Shown piece after piece: positions 1 through 6,381 of a stretch of 6,466 nt of DNA; positions within the stretch are counted from its first letter, which is position 1, and every line of letters begins with the position of its first letter. Origin of the DNA: Candidatus Omnitrophota bacterium (lineage in GTDB: Bacteria > Omnitrophota > Gorgyraeia > JABMRN01 > RBG-13-46-9); assembly GCA_016782495.1 (NCBI GenBank), contig JADHYL010000023.1:1-6466 (forward strand), written 5' to 3'. The notes beneath the pieces are model-generated. The model had not been told where the DNA came from, searched no databases, and saw only the letters and a list, made by a program, of their open reading frames with translations. Position numbers and translations under genes: made by a program.

Positions 1-1
1 C

Positions 2-517
2 CAGTCATTCATGGGCCTGCAGGCGCGTCTCATGAGCCAGGCGCTCAGGAAGCTTTCGGGCGCCATTTCAAAATCGAAGACATGCGTTATTTTCATTAAC
101 CAGATCCGCGAAAAAATCGGAGTCATGTGGGGAAATCCCGAGACAACGCCGGGCGGCAGGGCTTTAAAATTTTACTCCTCTGTCAGGATAGACTTAAGGA
201 GAATAGCCTCGCTTAAAAAAGGCGAAGAGGTTGTCGGGAACAGGGTTCGCGCCAAGATTGTTAAAAATAAAGTAGCGGCGCCTTTTCGGAAGGCGGAATT
301 TGACATCATGTACGATGAAGGTATTTCAAAGGCCTCCGACATGCTGGATATGGCAGAAACCCAGGGAATCATAAAAAAAGTAGGCACCTGGTACGCATAC
401 GGCGAAGAGAAAATAGGACAGGGCAAGGAAAACGCAAGGCTTTTCCTGAAGGCGAATCCCAAAATAATGGAAAAACTCGAAAAAGAAGTAACAGCGAGTC
501 TAAAGGTAAAGGAGTAG
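2..517 (+). CDS. recA: Recombinase RecA, C-terminal half (5' end outside window)
   Basis: RecA binds single-stranded DNA as an ATP-dependent filament, performs homologous strand exchange and stimulates LexA self-cleavage in the cytoplasm. The reading frame is open from base 2, so the ATG at 11 is internal and not a start. Seen here: the end of DNA-binding loop L1 followed by MGLQARLMSQ, then FINQIREKIGV and GNPETTPGG, which form loop L2 (bases 101-157), then KNKVAAPF and the C-terminal domain motif EKIGQGKENA. Using E. coli numbering, with the visible Met equal to Met164, the Gln of INQI falls exactly on Gln194 and the alignment runs without gaps to about residue 331. Walker A and B lie upstream and cannot be judged. 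The protein ends about 21 residues earlier than E. coli RecA and lacks the acidic tail. L2 carries Trp where E. coli has Phe203. It is the first visible gene of a tightly packed + strand series. Identification is certain. Confidence 0.97.
   Translation, partial: QSFMGLQARLMSQALRKLSGAISKSKTCVIFINQIREKIGVMWGNPETTPGGRALKFYSSVRIDLRRIASLKKGEEVVGNRVRAKIVKNKVAAPFRKAEFDIMYDEGISKASDMLDMAETQGIIKKVGTWYAYGEEKIGQGKENARLFLKANPKIMEKLEKEVTASLKVKE
508..514 (+). promoter_or_regulatory. Shine-Dalgarno of htrA inside the recA 3' end
   Basis: AAAGGAG lies 7 nt before the ATG at 522 and overlaps the last sense codons of recA (stop at 515-517). This strong site fixes the htrA start and implies that htrA is translated from the recA transcript. 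Confidence 0.8.
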
Positions 518-521
518 AAGC

Positions 522-2093
522 ATGCGAAGAGCCGTTTTCTATTTAATCATTTTGTTAATAGCGGTTGGATTGGTGTTTGGGATATACGCGCGCAGTAAAC
601 GAAGCGCTACTCCTGTGACAGAGGTAGCAAAGGCCGCACCCGCGGTTGCGACGACTAAGGCGCCCCCTCCGGACGTAAGCGCCGCAAAAATTAAAAACGT
701 AAAAGGCGAAATCGATATTCGGAACGCATTCATAACCGTGGCCGACAAAGTAGGAAAGGCAATCGTTACCATATCTACCGAAAGAACGCAAAAGGTGGGG
801 TTTAAGAGGCCGCCGCAATTTCGTTTCAAGGGTTTTGGACAGGGAAGCCCATTTGGCGACGGGGAGGATCCATTTGAGAAGTTTTTCGAGGATTTCTTCG
901 GACCACACGGAGAGAGGGAATTCAAACAACGCGGACTCGGCAGCGGTTTCATTATTGACAAAAAAGGGCATATACTCACTAATTTTCATGTCGTGGACGG
1001 TGCCGATGTGATTAACATAACACTTCCTGACGGAAGAAGCTTTGAAGGTGTCGTAAAAGGCGTGGACCCAAGAAGTGATCTGGCGGTGGTAAAAATAAAC
1101 GCGAAGAATTTACCGGTTGCCGAACTCGGCAATTCGGATCTGGTCCAGGTGGGTGAATGGGTTGTCGCGCTCGGGAATCCCTACGGCCATGTCCTGCAAA
1201 GCCCCAAACCAACGGTTACAGTCGGCGTGGTTAGCGCGCTTCACAGGCGCATACCGACACCCTCACCCAGCGGAGACAGGGGCTACCTCGACATGATACA
1301 GACCGACGCTGCTATAAACCCCGGCAACTCCGGCGGGCCGCTTTGCGATTTAAACGGGAGTGTAATAGGCATAAACGTCGTTATATTTTCCACAAGCGGC
1401 GGATACCAGGGCGTGGGATTTGCTATCCCGGTTAATGAGGCGAAAAAAATAATTAATGATTTGATAGAGGGAAAAGAAATCGCATACGGATGGCTTGGCG
1501 TGAGCGTTCAGGAAATAACGCCTGAGTTGGCGGAATACTTTAATCTGCCGGACAGAAAAGGCGGCTTAGTCGCGGCAATATTTCCGGAAAGCCCCGCCCA
1601 GAAGGCCGGCTTAAAAGAAGGTGACATCATAACCTCCATTAACGGTAAGGAGATAAATACGCTTCATGACATTTTAAAAGAGGTAAACAAAACAAAAATC
1701 GACACGACCGCGCGCGTAGATATCATCCGCGACAAAGTAAAAAAAATAATAAACGTAAAAATCGAGAAAAAGCCACAGACAGCAGAAGCCGCGGAAGAGA
1801 AGATGTTTGAAATCCCGGAGGAAACCGAAAAATGGCGCGGAATAAAAGTGCTCAACATCACTGATAAGATCGCCAGCGAATTAGAATTGGAGGATAAAGT
1901 AGGCGTCGTGATCATTGAAGTTGACCGCTCGAGCGCGGGCCATAAAGCAGGACTTCGAAAAGGCGATGTAATTCGGGAAATCAATAAGACGAAAATAAAA
2001 AACCTCATAGACTATAAAAAAATTGCATCCGAAGCAAACGGCATTGCGTTGGTGAGGACCGACAAAGGATACGCCACCGTTAAGAAAGAATAA
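522..2093 (+). CDS. htrA: Do/DegP-family serine endoprotease with two PDZ domains, membrane-anchored
   Basis: HtrA/DegP proteases degrade or chaperone misfolded proteins in the cell envelope. The 523-residue product starts with a short basic N-terminus and one hydrophobic helix (about residues 5-23), followed by an Ala/Pro-rich linker. No obvious cleavage site follows, so it is either a signal anchor or a signal peptide. The trypsin-like domain spans about 72-315. The catalytic triad is visible: His156 in TNFHVV, Asp186 in SDLAVV and Ser270 in GNSGGPL. Before the His lies a long Gly/Phe-rich loop (about 98-137), in the position of the DegP LA loop. PDZ1 covers about 322-417, beginning with the carboxylate-binding GWLGV, and PDZ2 covers about 438-520. 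Compared with DegP, about five extra residues follow GNPYG (222-230). The ATG is chosen for its strong Shine-Dalgarno and the N-terminal membrane helix. Which of degP, degQ or degS is the true counterpart cannot be decided; two PDZ domains exclude a simple DegS. Its position between recA and recX is unusual. Confidence 0.95.
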   Translation: MRRAVFYLIILLIAVGLVFGIYARSKRSATPVTEVAKAAPAVATTKAPPPDVSAAKIKNVKGEIDIRNAFITVADKVGKAIVTISTERTQKVGFKRPPQFRFKGFGQGSPFGDGEDPFEKFFEDFFGPHGEREFKQRGLGSGFIIDKKGHILTNFHVVDGADVINITLPDGRSFEGVVKGVDPRSDLAVVKINAKNLPVAELGNSDLVQVGEWVVALGNPYGHVLQSPKPTVTVGVVSALHRRIPTPSPSGDRGYLDMIQTDAAINPGNSGGPLCDLNGSVIGINVVIFSTSGGYQGVGFAIPVNEAKKIINDLIEGKEIAYGWLGVSVQEITPELAEYFNLPDRKGGLVAAIFPESPAQKAGLKEGDIITSINGKEINTLHDILKEVNKTKIDTTARVDIIRDKVKKIINVKIEKKPQTAEAAEEKMFEIPEETEKWRGIKVLNITDKIASELELEDKVGVVIIEVDRSSAGHKAGLRKGDVIREINKTKIKNLIDYKKIASEANGIALVRTDKGYATVKKE

Positions 2094-2098
2094 GCGAA

Positions 2099-2563
2099 GT
2101 GAAGAAAAATAAAGACGATAAGGCCGCCGGCTACGCTTACCGGCTTCTTAACATAAGGCCGAGGAGCGAGAAGGAATTAAGAGAGAGATTATTCAAGAAG
2201 GGCTTTGGTCAAGCGATCGTTTGTGAGGTTATTTCATCTTTGAAGGATAAACACATAATAGACGATCTGAAATTTTCAAGGCTCTGGATTGAGTCACGAA
2301 TGCGCACTAGCCCGAAGGGCGATATGCTACTTCGGAAAGAACTCGCCCAAAAAGGGGTGGCGCCTATTACTATTGACAAGGCACTGTCGGAGAAAAACGG
2401 AAACGAGAACTCAATAGTCGCGGCGCTTGCTCAAAAAAAGATAAAGGGTTTGGAAAAATTACCGAAACCGGAAGCCAAACGCAAACTTTTTAGCTTCCTT
2501 GCGCGAAGGGGCTTCAGTTTCGATGTTATCGAAGAAGTAATAAGAGAGAATTTAGGTGCTTAG
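2099..2563 (+). CDS. recX: Regulatory protein RecX
   Basis: RecX binds RecA filaments and modulates, usually inhibits, their extension and ATPase activity. The 154-residue product is all-helical and shows the tandem three-helix repeats of the family: a first repeat at about 9-50 with RPRSEKELRERLFKKGF, a second at about 51-97 with IIDDLKFSRLWIESR and LLRKELAQKGV, and a third at about 105-152 ending in FSFLARRGFSFDVIEEVI. The length is at the short end of the family's usual range of about 150-200. The start is GTG at 2099, five bases after the htrA stop. No convincing Shine-Dalgarno precedes it, so translation probably depends on coupling to htrA. The last 8 bases overlap alaS. Linkage to recA is typical of the family, although here a protease gene separates the two. 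A slightly different start codon is possible; the family assignment is firm. Confidence 0.92.
   Translation: MKKNKDDKAAGYAYRLLNIRPRSEKELRERLFKKGFGQAIVCEVISSLKDKHIIDDLKFSRLWIESRMRTSPKGDMLLRKELAQKGVAPITIDKALSEKNGNENSIVAALAQKKIKGLEKLPKPEAKRKLFSFLARRGFSFDVIEEVIRENLGA
2544..2550 (+). promoter_or_regulatory. Weak Shine-Dalgarno-like site for alaS
   Basis: GAGAGAA lies 5 nt before the GTG start at 2556, inside the recX coding end. It is a poor match to AGGAGG. Together with the GTG start and the 8-bp overlap, this suggests alaS initiation relies on ribosomes finishing recX. Confidence 0.4.
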
Positions 2564-5114
2564 CAAAGACATTAGAAAAAAATTCCTGAAATTTTTTAAG
2601 TCAAAGAAGCACACGGTTGTGCCGAGTGATTCTCTGGTTCCGAAGGCCGACGCCACGCTTTTATTTACGAGTGCGGGGATGAACCAGTTCAAGGAACAGT
2701 TTCTCGGGCACAACGTTACGTACAAAAAAGCCGCAAGTTCGCAGAAGTGTCTCAGGACCGCTGATTTAGAAAACGTGGGCCGGACGCCCTCGCATCACAC
2801 GTTCTTTGAAATGCTGGGGAATTTCTCATTCGGGGATTACTTTAAAAAAGAAGCGATTCTCTGGGGATGGGAATTCATGACAAAGACGCTCGGCATCAAG
2901 AAGGAGAAGCTCTGGGTTTCCGTTTACACCGATGACGACGAATCGTATAAAATCTGGCGCGATTTGATAAAAGTACCTGAGAAAAAAATAGTGAAATTCG
3001 GCGCTAAAGATAACTTCTGGCCTGCAAACGCGCCTAAAGACGGGCCAAACGGGCCGTGTGGGCCGTGTTCCGAGATCTTTTACGATTGGGGTAAAGGCAC
3101 GGGTTGCGGCAAAAAGGCGTGTAACCCCTCCTGTGATTGCGGCAGATTTATCGAGGTGTGGAACCTGGTTTTCACGCAGTTTGAGAGAAAAGAAGGCGGC
3201 AAGCTAGGGTCCCTCCCGAATAAAAATATTGATACAGGCATGGGCCTTGAGAGAATTACAGCAGTCATGCAGGGGGTTAAGACAAATTTTGAAACGGATC
3301 TTTTTACACCAATTATCGAGGAGATTAAAGAACATAACCCGAAGCTCAAAACAAGGAGCTTAAACGCGATAGCCGACCACGTGCGCGCCGCGACATTTGC
3401 CATAGCAGACGGTATAGCGCCTTCAAACGAAGAGCGCGGATATGTTATACGGAAACTCATACGGCGCGCCTATCTTCACGCAGGCGCGGAGGAACCGTTT
3501 TTATATAATTTAGTGCCTAAGGTCGTAGAGATCATGAAAGAGGCGTACCCGGAGCTATCGAGTAAAAGAGAAGAAGCTAGCCTCATCATAAAAGAAGAAG
3601 AGGAAAAGTTCAGGCACACGCTTGAAGTTACGATGCCGATTTTAAACGAAAACCTAAACGCCGCAAAAGGCGGAAGCTTAAGCGGGGAAGAGATATTTAA
3701 ATTAACGGATACATACGGCCTTCCGCTTGAGGTTATTGAAGATAAAGCGAGTAAGAAAAAAATAAAACTCGATATTAGCGCCTTTCATAAATTAATGGCG
3801 AAAAGGCGCGAACTTTCGAGGAAGAAAAGTAAGATCGAAGGGGATATATTTGCCCTTAACCTTTTTGCGAAAGCGCCGGCGGGAACGCGTTCCGATAAAA
3901 TGCCGCTTAGTGCAAAGATCGCATTTATGGTTAAAGAAAAAAAAGAGGCAGGAACTGCCCGGGAAGGGGATGTAGTAGAGCTCATGACTGATCCGGGGAG
4001 CTCCATGTTTTATACAGAGTCCGGAGGCCAAATCGGTGATAGGGGAACAATCGAAGCTGATAAAGGAAGCATGCGCATTCTGAACACGATAAAAGTGGAC
4101 AGTAAAGTAGTGCATCTTGCGAAAGTTACTAAGGGAAGTATCACAAAAGGCGATTTCGTTAAAATAGATTTAGACAGCAAAATAAAAAAGCGCATCGCAA
4201 GAAATCATACAGCAACGCACCTTATGCACGCTGCGCTTCGGAAGGTTCTGGGTGAACACGTTCACCAGGCCGGGTCTCTCGTGGTGGAGGACAGGCTAAG
4301 GTTTGATTTTACGCACATGAAGAAAATGACCGATAGGGAAATCGAAAAAGTAGAGTCGATGGTAAACGAGCAGATCGAAAAAGCCGTTAATGTAAAAAAA
4401 GAATCGAAATCGCTTGATATAGCCAAAAAAGAAGGCGCGATCGCGCTTTTCGGGGAAAAATACGCGGACGAAGTTAGGGTTATATCAATTCCCGGCTATT
4501 CGAAGGAAGTTTGCGGCGGCACGCATGTCGATAACACAAAGGACATAGGTATTTTTAAGATTATGCGCGAGAGTTCCGTGGCCTCCGGCGTCAGGAGAAT
4601 CGAAGCGCTTACCGGGGAGCGCGCAAAGGAATGGATAAAGGAAAACGAAAGAAAGAAAAAAGATGCCGAAAAGGCGCTCAACGAAAAAGAAGAAGAAAAA
4701 GCCCTTGCGAAGAAAAAGCTGAAAGAAGCCGAAGGGGATATCGAACTTATAATTAAAAAGGCAAAAGTTATAAAGGATGTGAAAATTATTCTGGAAAAAA
4801 TAGAAGGCGCGAACATGGGAATTTTGCGCAGCTTATCGGATAAAATAAAATCGAAGGAAAAAAGCTGTCTTATCGTACTTGGAAGCGAGACGGAAGGCAG
4901 GGCGAATCTTATTGTGACGGGCACGAAAGATTTAGTTTCAAAAGGATTCAACGCCTCGGTGCTTATAAAAGACCTGGCCAAAATAGTAGCGGGAAAAGGC
5001 GGGGGCAGGCCGAATTTCGCGCAAGCCGGAGGGAAAGACCCTTCTAAATTGAATAAGGTATTTGAATTTGCAGAAAAATCAGCCGCCGGCATTATTGAAG
5101 GAGTTTCAAAATGA
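2556..5114 (+). CDS. alaS: Alanine--tRNA ligase
   Basis: AlaRS is a cytoplasmic class II synthetase that charges tRNA-Ala, recognising the G3:U70 pair, and hydrolyses mischarged Ser- and Gly-tRNA-Ala. The 852-residue product is close to the usual ~875. The catalytic core (about 1-240) shows TSAGMNQFK (motif 1 region), RTADLENVGRTPSHHTFFEMLGNFSF split across 67-92 (motif 2 region), NGPCGPCSEIF and GMGLERI (motif 3, 229-234). The tRNA-recognition domain follows, with AIADHVRAATFAIADG (271-286). The editing domain carries ESGGQIGDRG and the zinc ligands His551 and His555 (HTATH) and Cys653 and His657 (CGGTH). A charged helical linker (about 690-740) leads to the C-Ala/DHHA1 domain with GKGGGRPNFAQAGG. 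Four cysteines (184, 189, 193, 195) sit between motifs 2 and 3. The GTG start directly follows an in-frame TAG at 2553, and the encoded N-terminus (LSKDIRKKFLKFF) aligns with the family start, so no other start fits. It overlaps recX by 8 bp and hisD by 4 bp. Confidence 0.98.
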   Translation: MLSKDIRKKFLKFFKSKKHTVVPSDSLVPKADATLLFTSAGMNQFKEQFLGHNVTYKKAASSQKCLRTADLENVGRTPSHHTFFEMLGNFSFGDYFKKEAILWGWEFMTKTLGIKKEKLWVSVYTDDDESYKIWRDLIKVPEKKIVKFGAKDNFWPANAPKDGPNGPCGPCSEIFYDWGKGTGCGKKACNPSCDCGRFIEVWNLVFTQFERKEGGKLGSLPNKNIDTGMGLERITAVMQGVKTNFETDLFTPIIEEIKEHNPKLKTRSLNAIADHVRAATFAIADGIAPSNEERGYVIRKLIRRAYLHAGAEEPFLYNLVPKVVEIMKEAYPELSSKREEASLIIKEEEEKFRHTLEVTMPILNENLNAAKGGSLSGEEIFKLTDTYGLPLEVIEDKASKKKIKLDISAFHKLMAKRRELSRKKSKIEGDIFALNLFAKAPAGTRSDKMPLSAKIAFMVKEKKEAGTAREGDVVELMTDPGSSMFYTESGGQIGDRGTIEADKGSMRILNTIKVDSKVVHLAKVTKGSITKGDFVKIDLDSKIKKRIARNHTATHLMHAALRKVLGEHVHQAGSLVVEDRLRFDFTHMKKMTDREIEKVESMVNEQIEKAVNVKKESKSLDIAKKEGAIALFGEKYADEVRVISIPGYSKEVCGGTHVDNTKDIGIFKIMRESSVASGVRRIEALTGERAKEWIKENERKKKDAEKALNEKEEEKALAKKKLKEAEGDIELIIKKAKVIKDVKIILEKIEGANMGILRSLSDKIKSKEKSCLIVLGSETEGRANLIVTGTKDLVSKGFNASVLIKDLAKIVAGKGGGRPNFAQAGGKDPSKLNKVFEFAEKSAAGIIEGVSK
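5098..5103 (+). promoter_or_regulatory. Shine-Dalgarno of hisD inside the alaS 3' end
   Basis: AAGGAG lies 7 nt before the ATG at 5111. That ATG overlaps the alaS TGA stop in the sequence ATGA (5111-5114), the classic arrangement for translational coupling. The site supports the chosen hisD start. Confidence 0.8.
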
Positions 5115-6331
5115 AATTAGTAAAAATAGGAAGCAAGAATTTTAAAAAACTTATCGACCGTAATTCGCATTTCAAAAAGCGAGTGACGGAAAGTGTTAAA
5201 AAAATTCTTGATAACGTAAGATTAAACGGCGACGAGGCAGTCGCGAGATACACGAGGAAATTCGACAGGGTCAAGATGAAGCCAAAGGACCTGCGGGTAA
5301 CCGAGTGCGAGACCTCGGCCGCTTATCAGAATATTAAGCCGGAGATCGTGACGACGATCAAGACCGTCATGGAGAATATAGATAAGTTTTACAGGAAGCA
5401 GATGAAGAAGTCCTGGAAGACAAAGACCAAAGACGGTGTCGTGCTCGGGGAAAAAATCACCCCCGTGGATTCGGTCGGGGTGTATGTGCCAAGCGGCACG
5501 GTTCCGCTTGTCTCAAGCGTGTATATGAGCGTTCTTCCGGCAGTGATAGCGGGCGTGAAGCGGATCGTTCTTGCTTCCCCGCCGAATAAATACGGCACGA
5601 TAAGCCCTTATATTCTGGTCGTGGCCAATCTCTTAAAAGTCGACGAGATATACAAAGTTGGAGGCGCCCAGGCTATCGGGGCATTGGCATTCGGGACAAA
5701 AACAGTACCCAAAGTCGATAAGATTGTAGGGCCGGGTAACATGTACGTTACCGAGGCAAAGCGGCAGGTATTCGGCTATTGCGGTATTGACATGCTGGCC
5801 GGCCCGAGCGAGGTTGCCATCATAGCAAATAAATACGCCGATACCCAGTGCATCAAGGCCGATCTTTTGGCTCAAGCCGAGCACGCAAGGGGCGTATCGA
5901 TTTTGGTAACGCCTTCAAAGCGCATCGTAAAGGCAGTAAAACAGGAAATCGATAAAGGATACGTTATTTTAACCAAGAACATGGATGAGGCAGTCGAGGT
6001 TACAAACCTCCTGGCTCCGGAACACTTGCAGGTCATGGTTAAAAATCCGAGAAATGTGTTAAAGAAAATAAGAAACGCCGGCGCGATTTTTATCGGGCCT
6101 TATACGCCCGTAGCTGTCGGCGATTATATCGCGGGGCCAAGCCATATTCTACCTACAGGCGGCACGGCGAGATTTTTCTCAGGTCTTGGCATAGATGATT
6201 TCATGAAAAGCTCGCACATTATTTCTTACACTAAAAAGGCGTTGGAGGAAGTCCGCGATTCAATCGAAAAACTTACTGAAATCGAAGGGCTTCCGAAACA
6301 CATGGATTCGGTGAACGCAAGGTTTAAATAG
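5111..6331 (+). CDS. hisD: Histidinol dehydrogenase, shortened form
   Basis: HisD is a zinc-dependent, NAD-linked enzyme that oxidises L-histidinol through histidinaldehyde to L-histidine, the last two steps of histidine synthesis. The 406-residue product is shorter than the usual ~430, but the key residues are present: zinc ligands Gln255 and His258 (AQAEH), Asp338 (VGDYIAGPSH) and His397 (EGLPKH), and catalytic Glu304/His305 (APEHL). NAD and substrate-binding signatures include VYVPSG, IYKVGGAQAIGALAFGT, KIVGPGN and DMLAGPSE. Spacing from Glu304 to Asp338 (34) and from Asp338 to His397 (59) matches E. coli exactly, whereas His258 to Glu304 is 46 instead of 64, so the shortening is one internal deletion of about 18 residues rather than a truncated end. 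Both termini look complete. The gene overlaps alaS by ATGA. No other his gene is visible; whatever followed is replaced by IS-like sequence on the other strand. Confidence 0.97.
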   Translation: MKLVKIGSKNFKKLIDRNSHFKKRVTESVKKILDNVRLNGDEAVARYTRKFDRVKMKPKDLRVTECETSAAYQNIKPEIVTTIKTVMENIDKFYRKQMKKSWKTKTKDGVVLGEKITPVDSVGVYVPSGTVPLVSSVYMSVLPAVIAGVKRIVLASPPNKYGTISPYILVVANLLKVDEIYKVGGAQAIGALAFGTKTVPKVDKIVGPGNMYVTEAKRQVFGYCGIDMLAGPSEVAIIANKYADTQCIKADLLAQAEHARGVSILVTPSKRIVKAVKQEIDKGYVILTKNMDEAVEVTNLLAPEHLQVMVKNPRNVLKKIRNAGAIFIGPYTPVAVGDYIAGPSHILPTGGTARFFSGLGIDDFMKSSHIISYTKKALEEVRDSIEKLTEIEGLPKHMDSVNARFK

Positions 6332-6381
6332 ACGTACTATAAGAAGTAAAGATAAATTTTCAAAGAACGAGATATAAAAGA
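6332..6381. other. AT-rich gap between hisD and the transposase fragment
   Basis: Fifty bases, about one quarter G+C, clearly more AT-rich than the genes to the left. No GC-rich hairpin followed by a T-run is present, so no intrinsic terminator can be called for the operon here. If the IS110 call is right, the element's end should lie within or close to this gap. IS110 elements usually lack clear terminal inverted repeats, so the boundary cannot be placed by eye. Confidence 0.5.

Noticed and set aside
11..517. ATG at 11 as the true start of a small RecA-like protein.
   Set aside because: The frame is open to the window edge, the preceding codons align with loop L1 of RecA, and there is no ribosome-binding site; it is the internal Met equivalent to E. 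coli Met164.
539..989. Long open frames on the - strand opposite htrA, and a similar one of 198 codons opposite the alaS 3' end (4496-5092).
   Set aside because: They lie antisense to well-supported genes and their peptides are low-complexity (Ser/Phe/Leu/Pro-rich) mirror translations with no recognisable domain.
4621..4780. Lysine/glutamate-rich stretch in alaS as a sign of frameshift or foreign insertion.
   Set aside because: A charged helical linker between the editing and C-Ala domains is normal in AlaRS, and the frame continues into an intact DHHA1 motif.
6332..6381. Rho-independent terminator after hisD.
   Set aside because: The only T-run (TTTT at about 6357-6360) is not preceded by a GC-rich hairpin.
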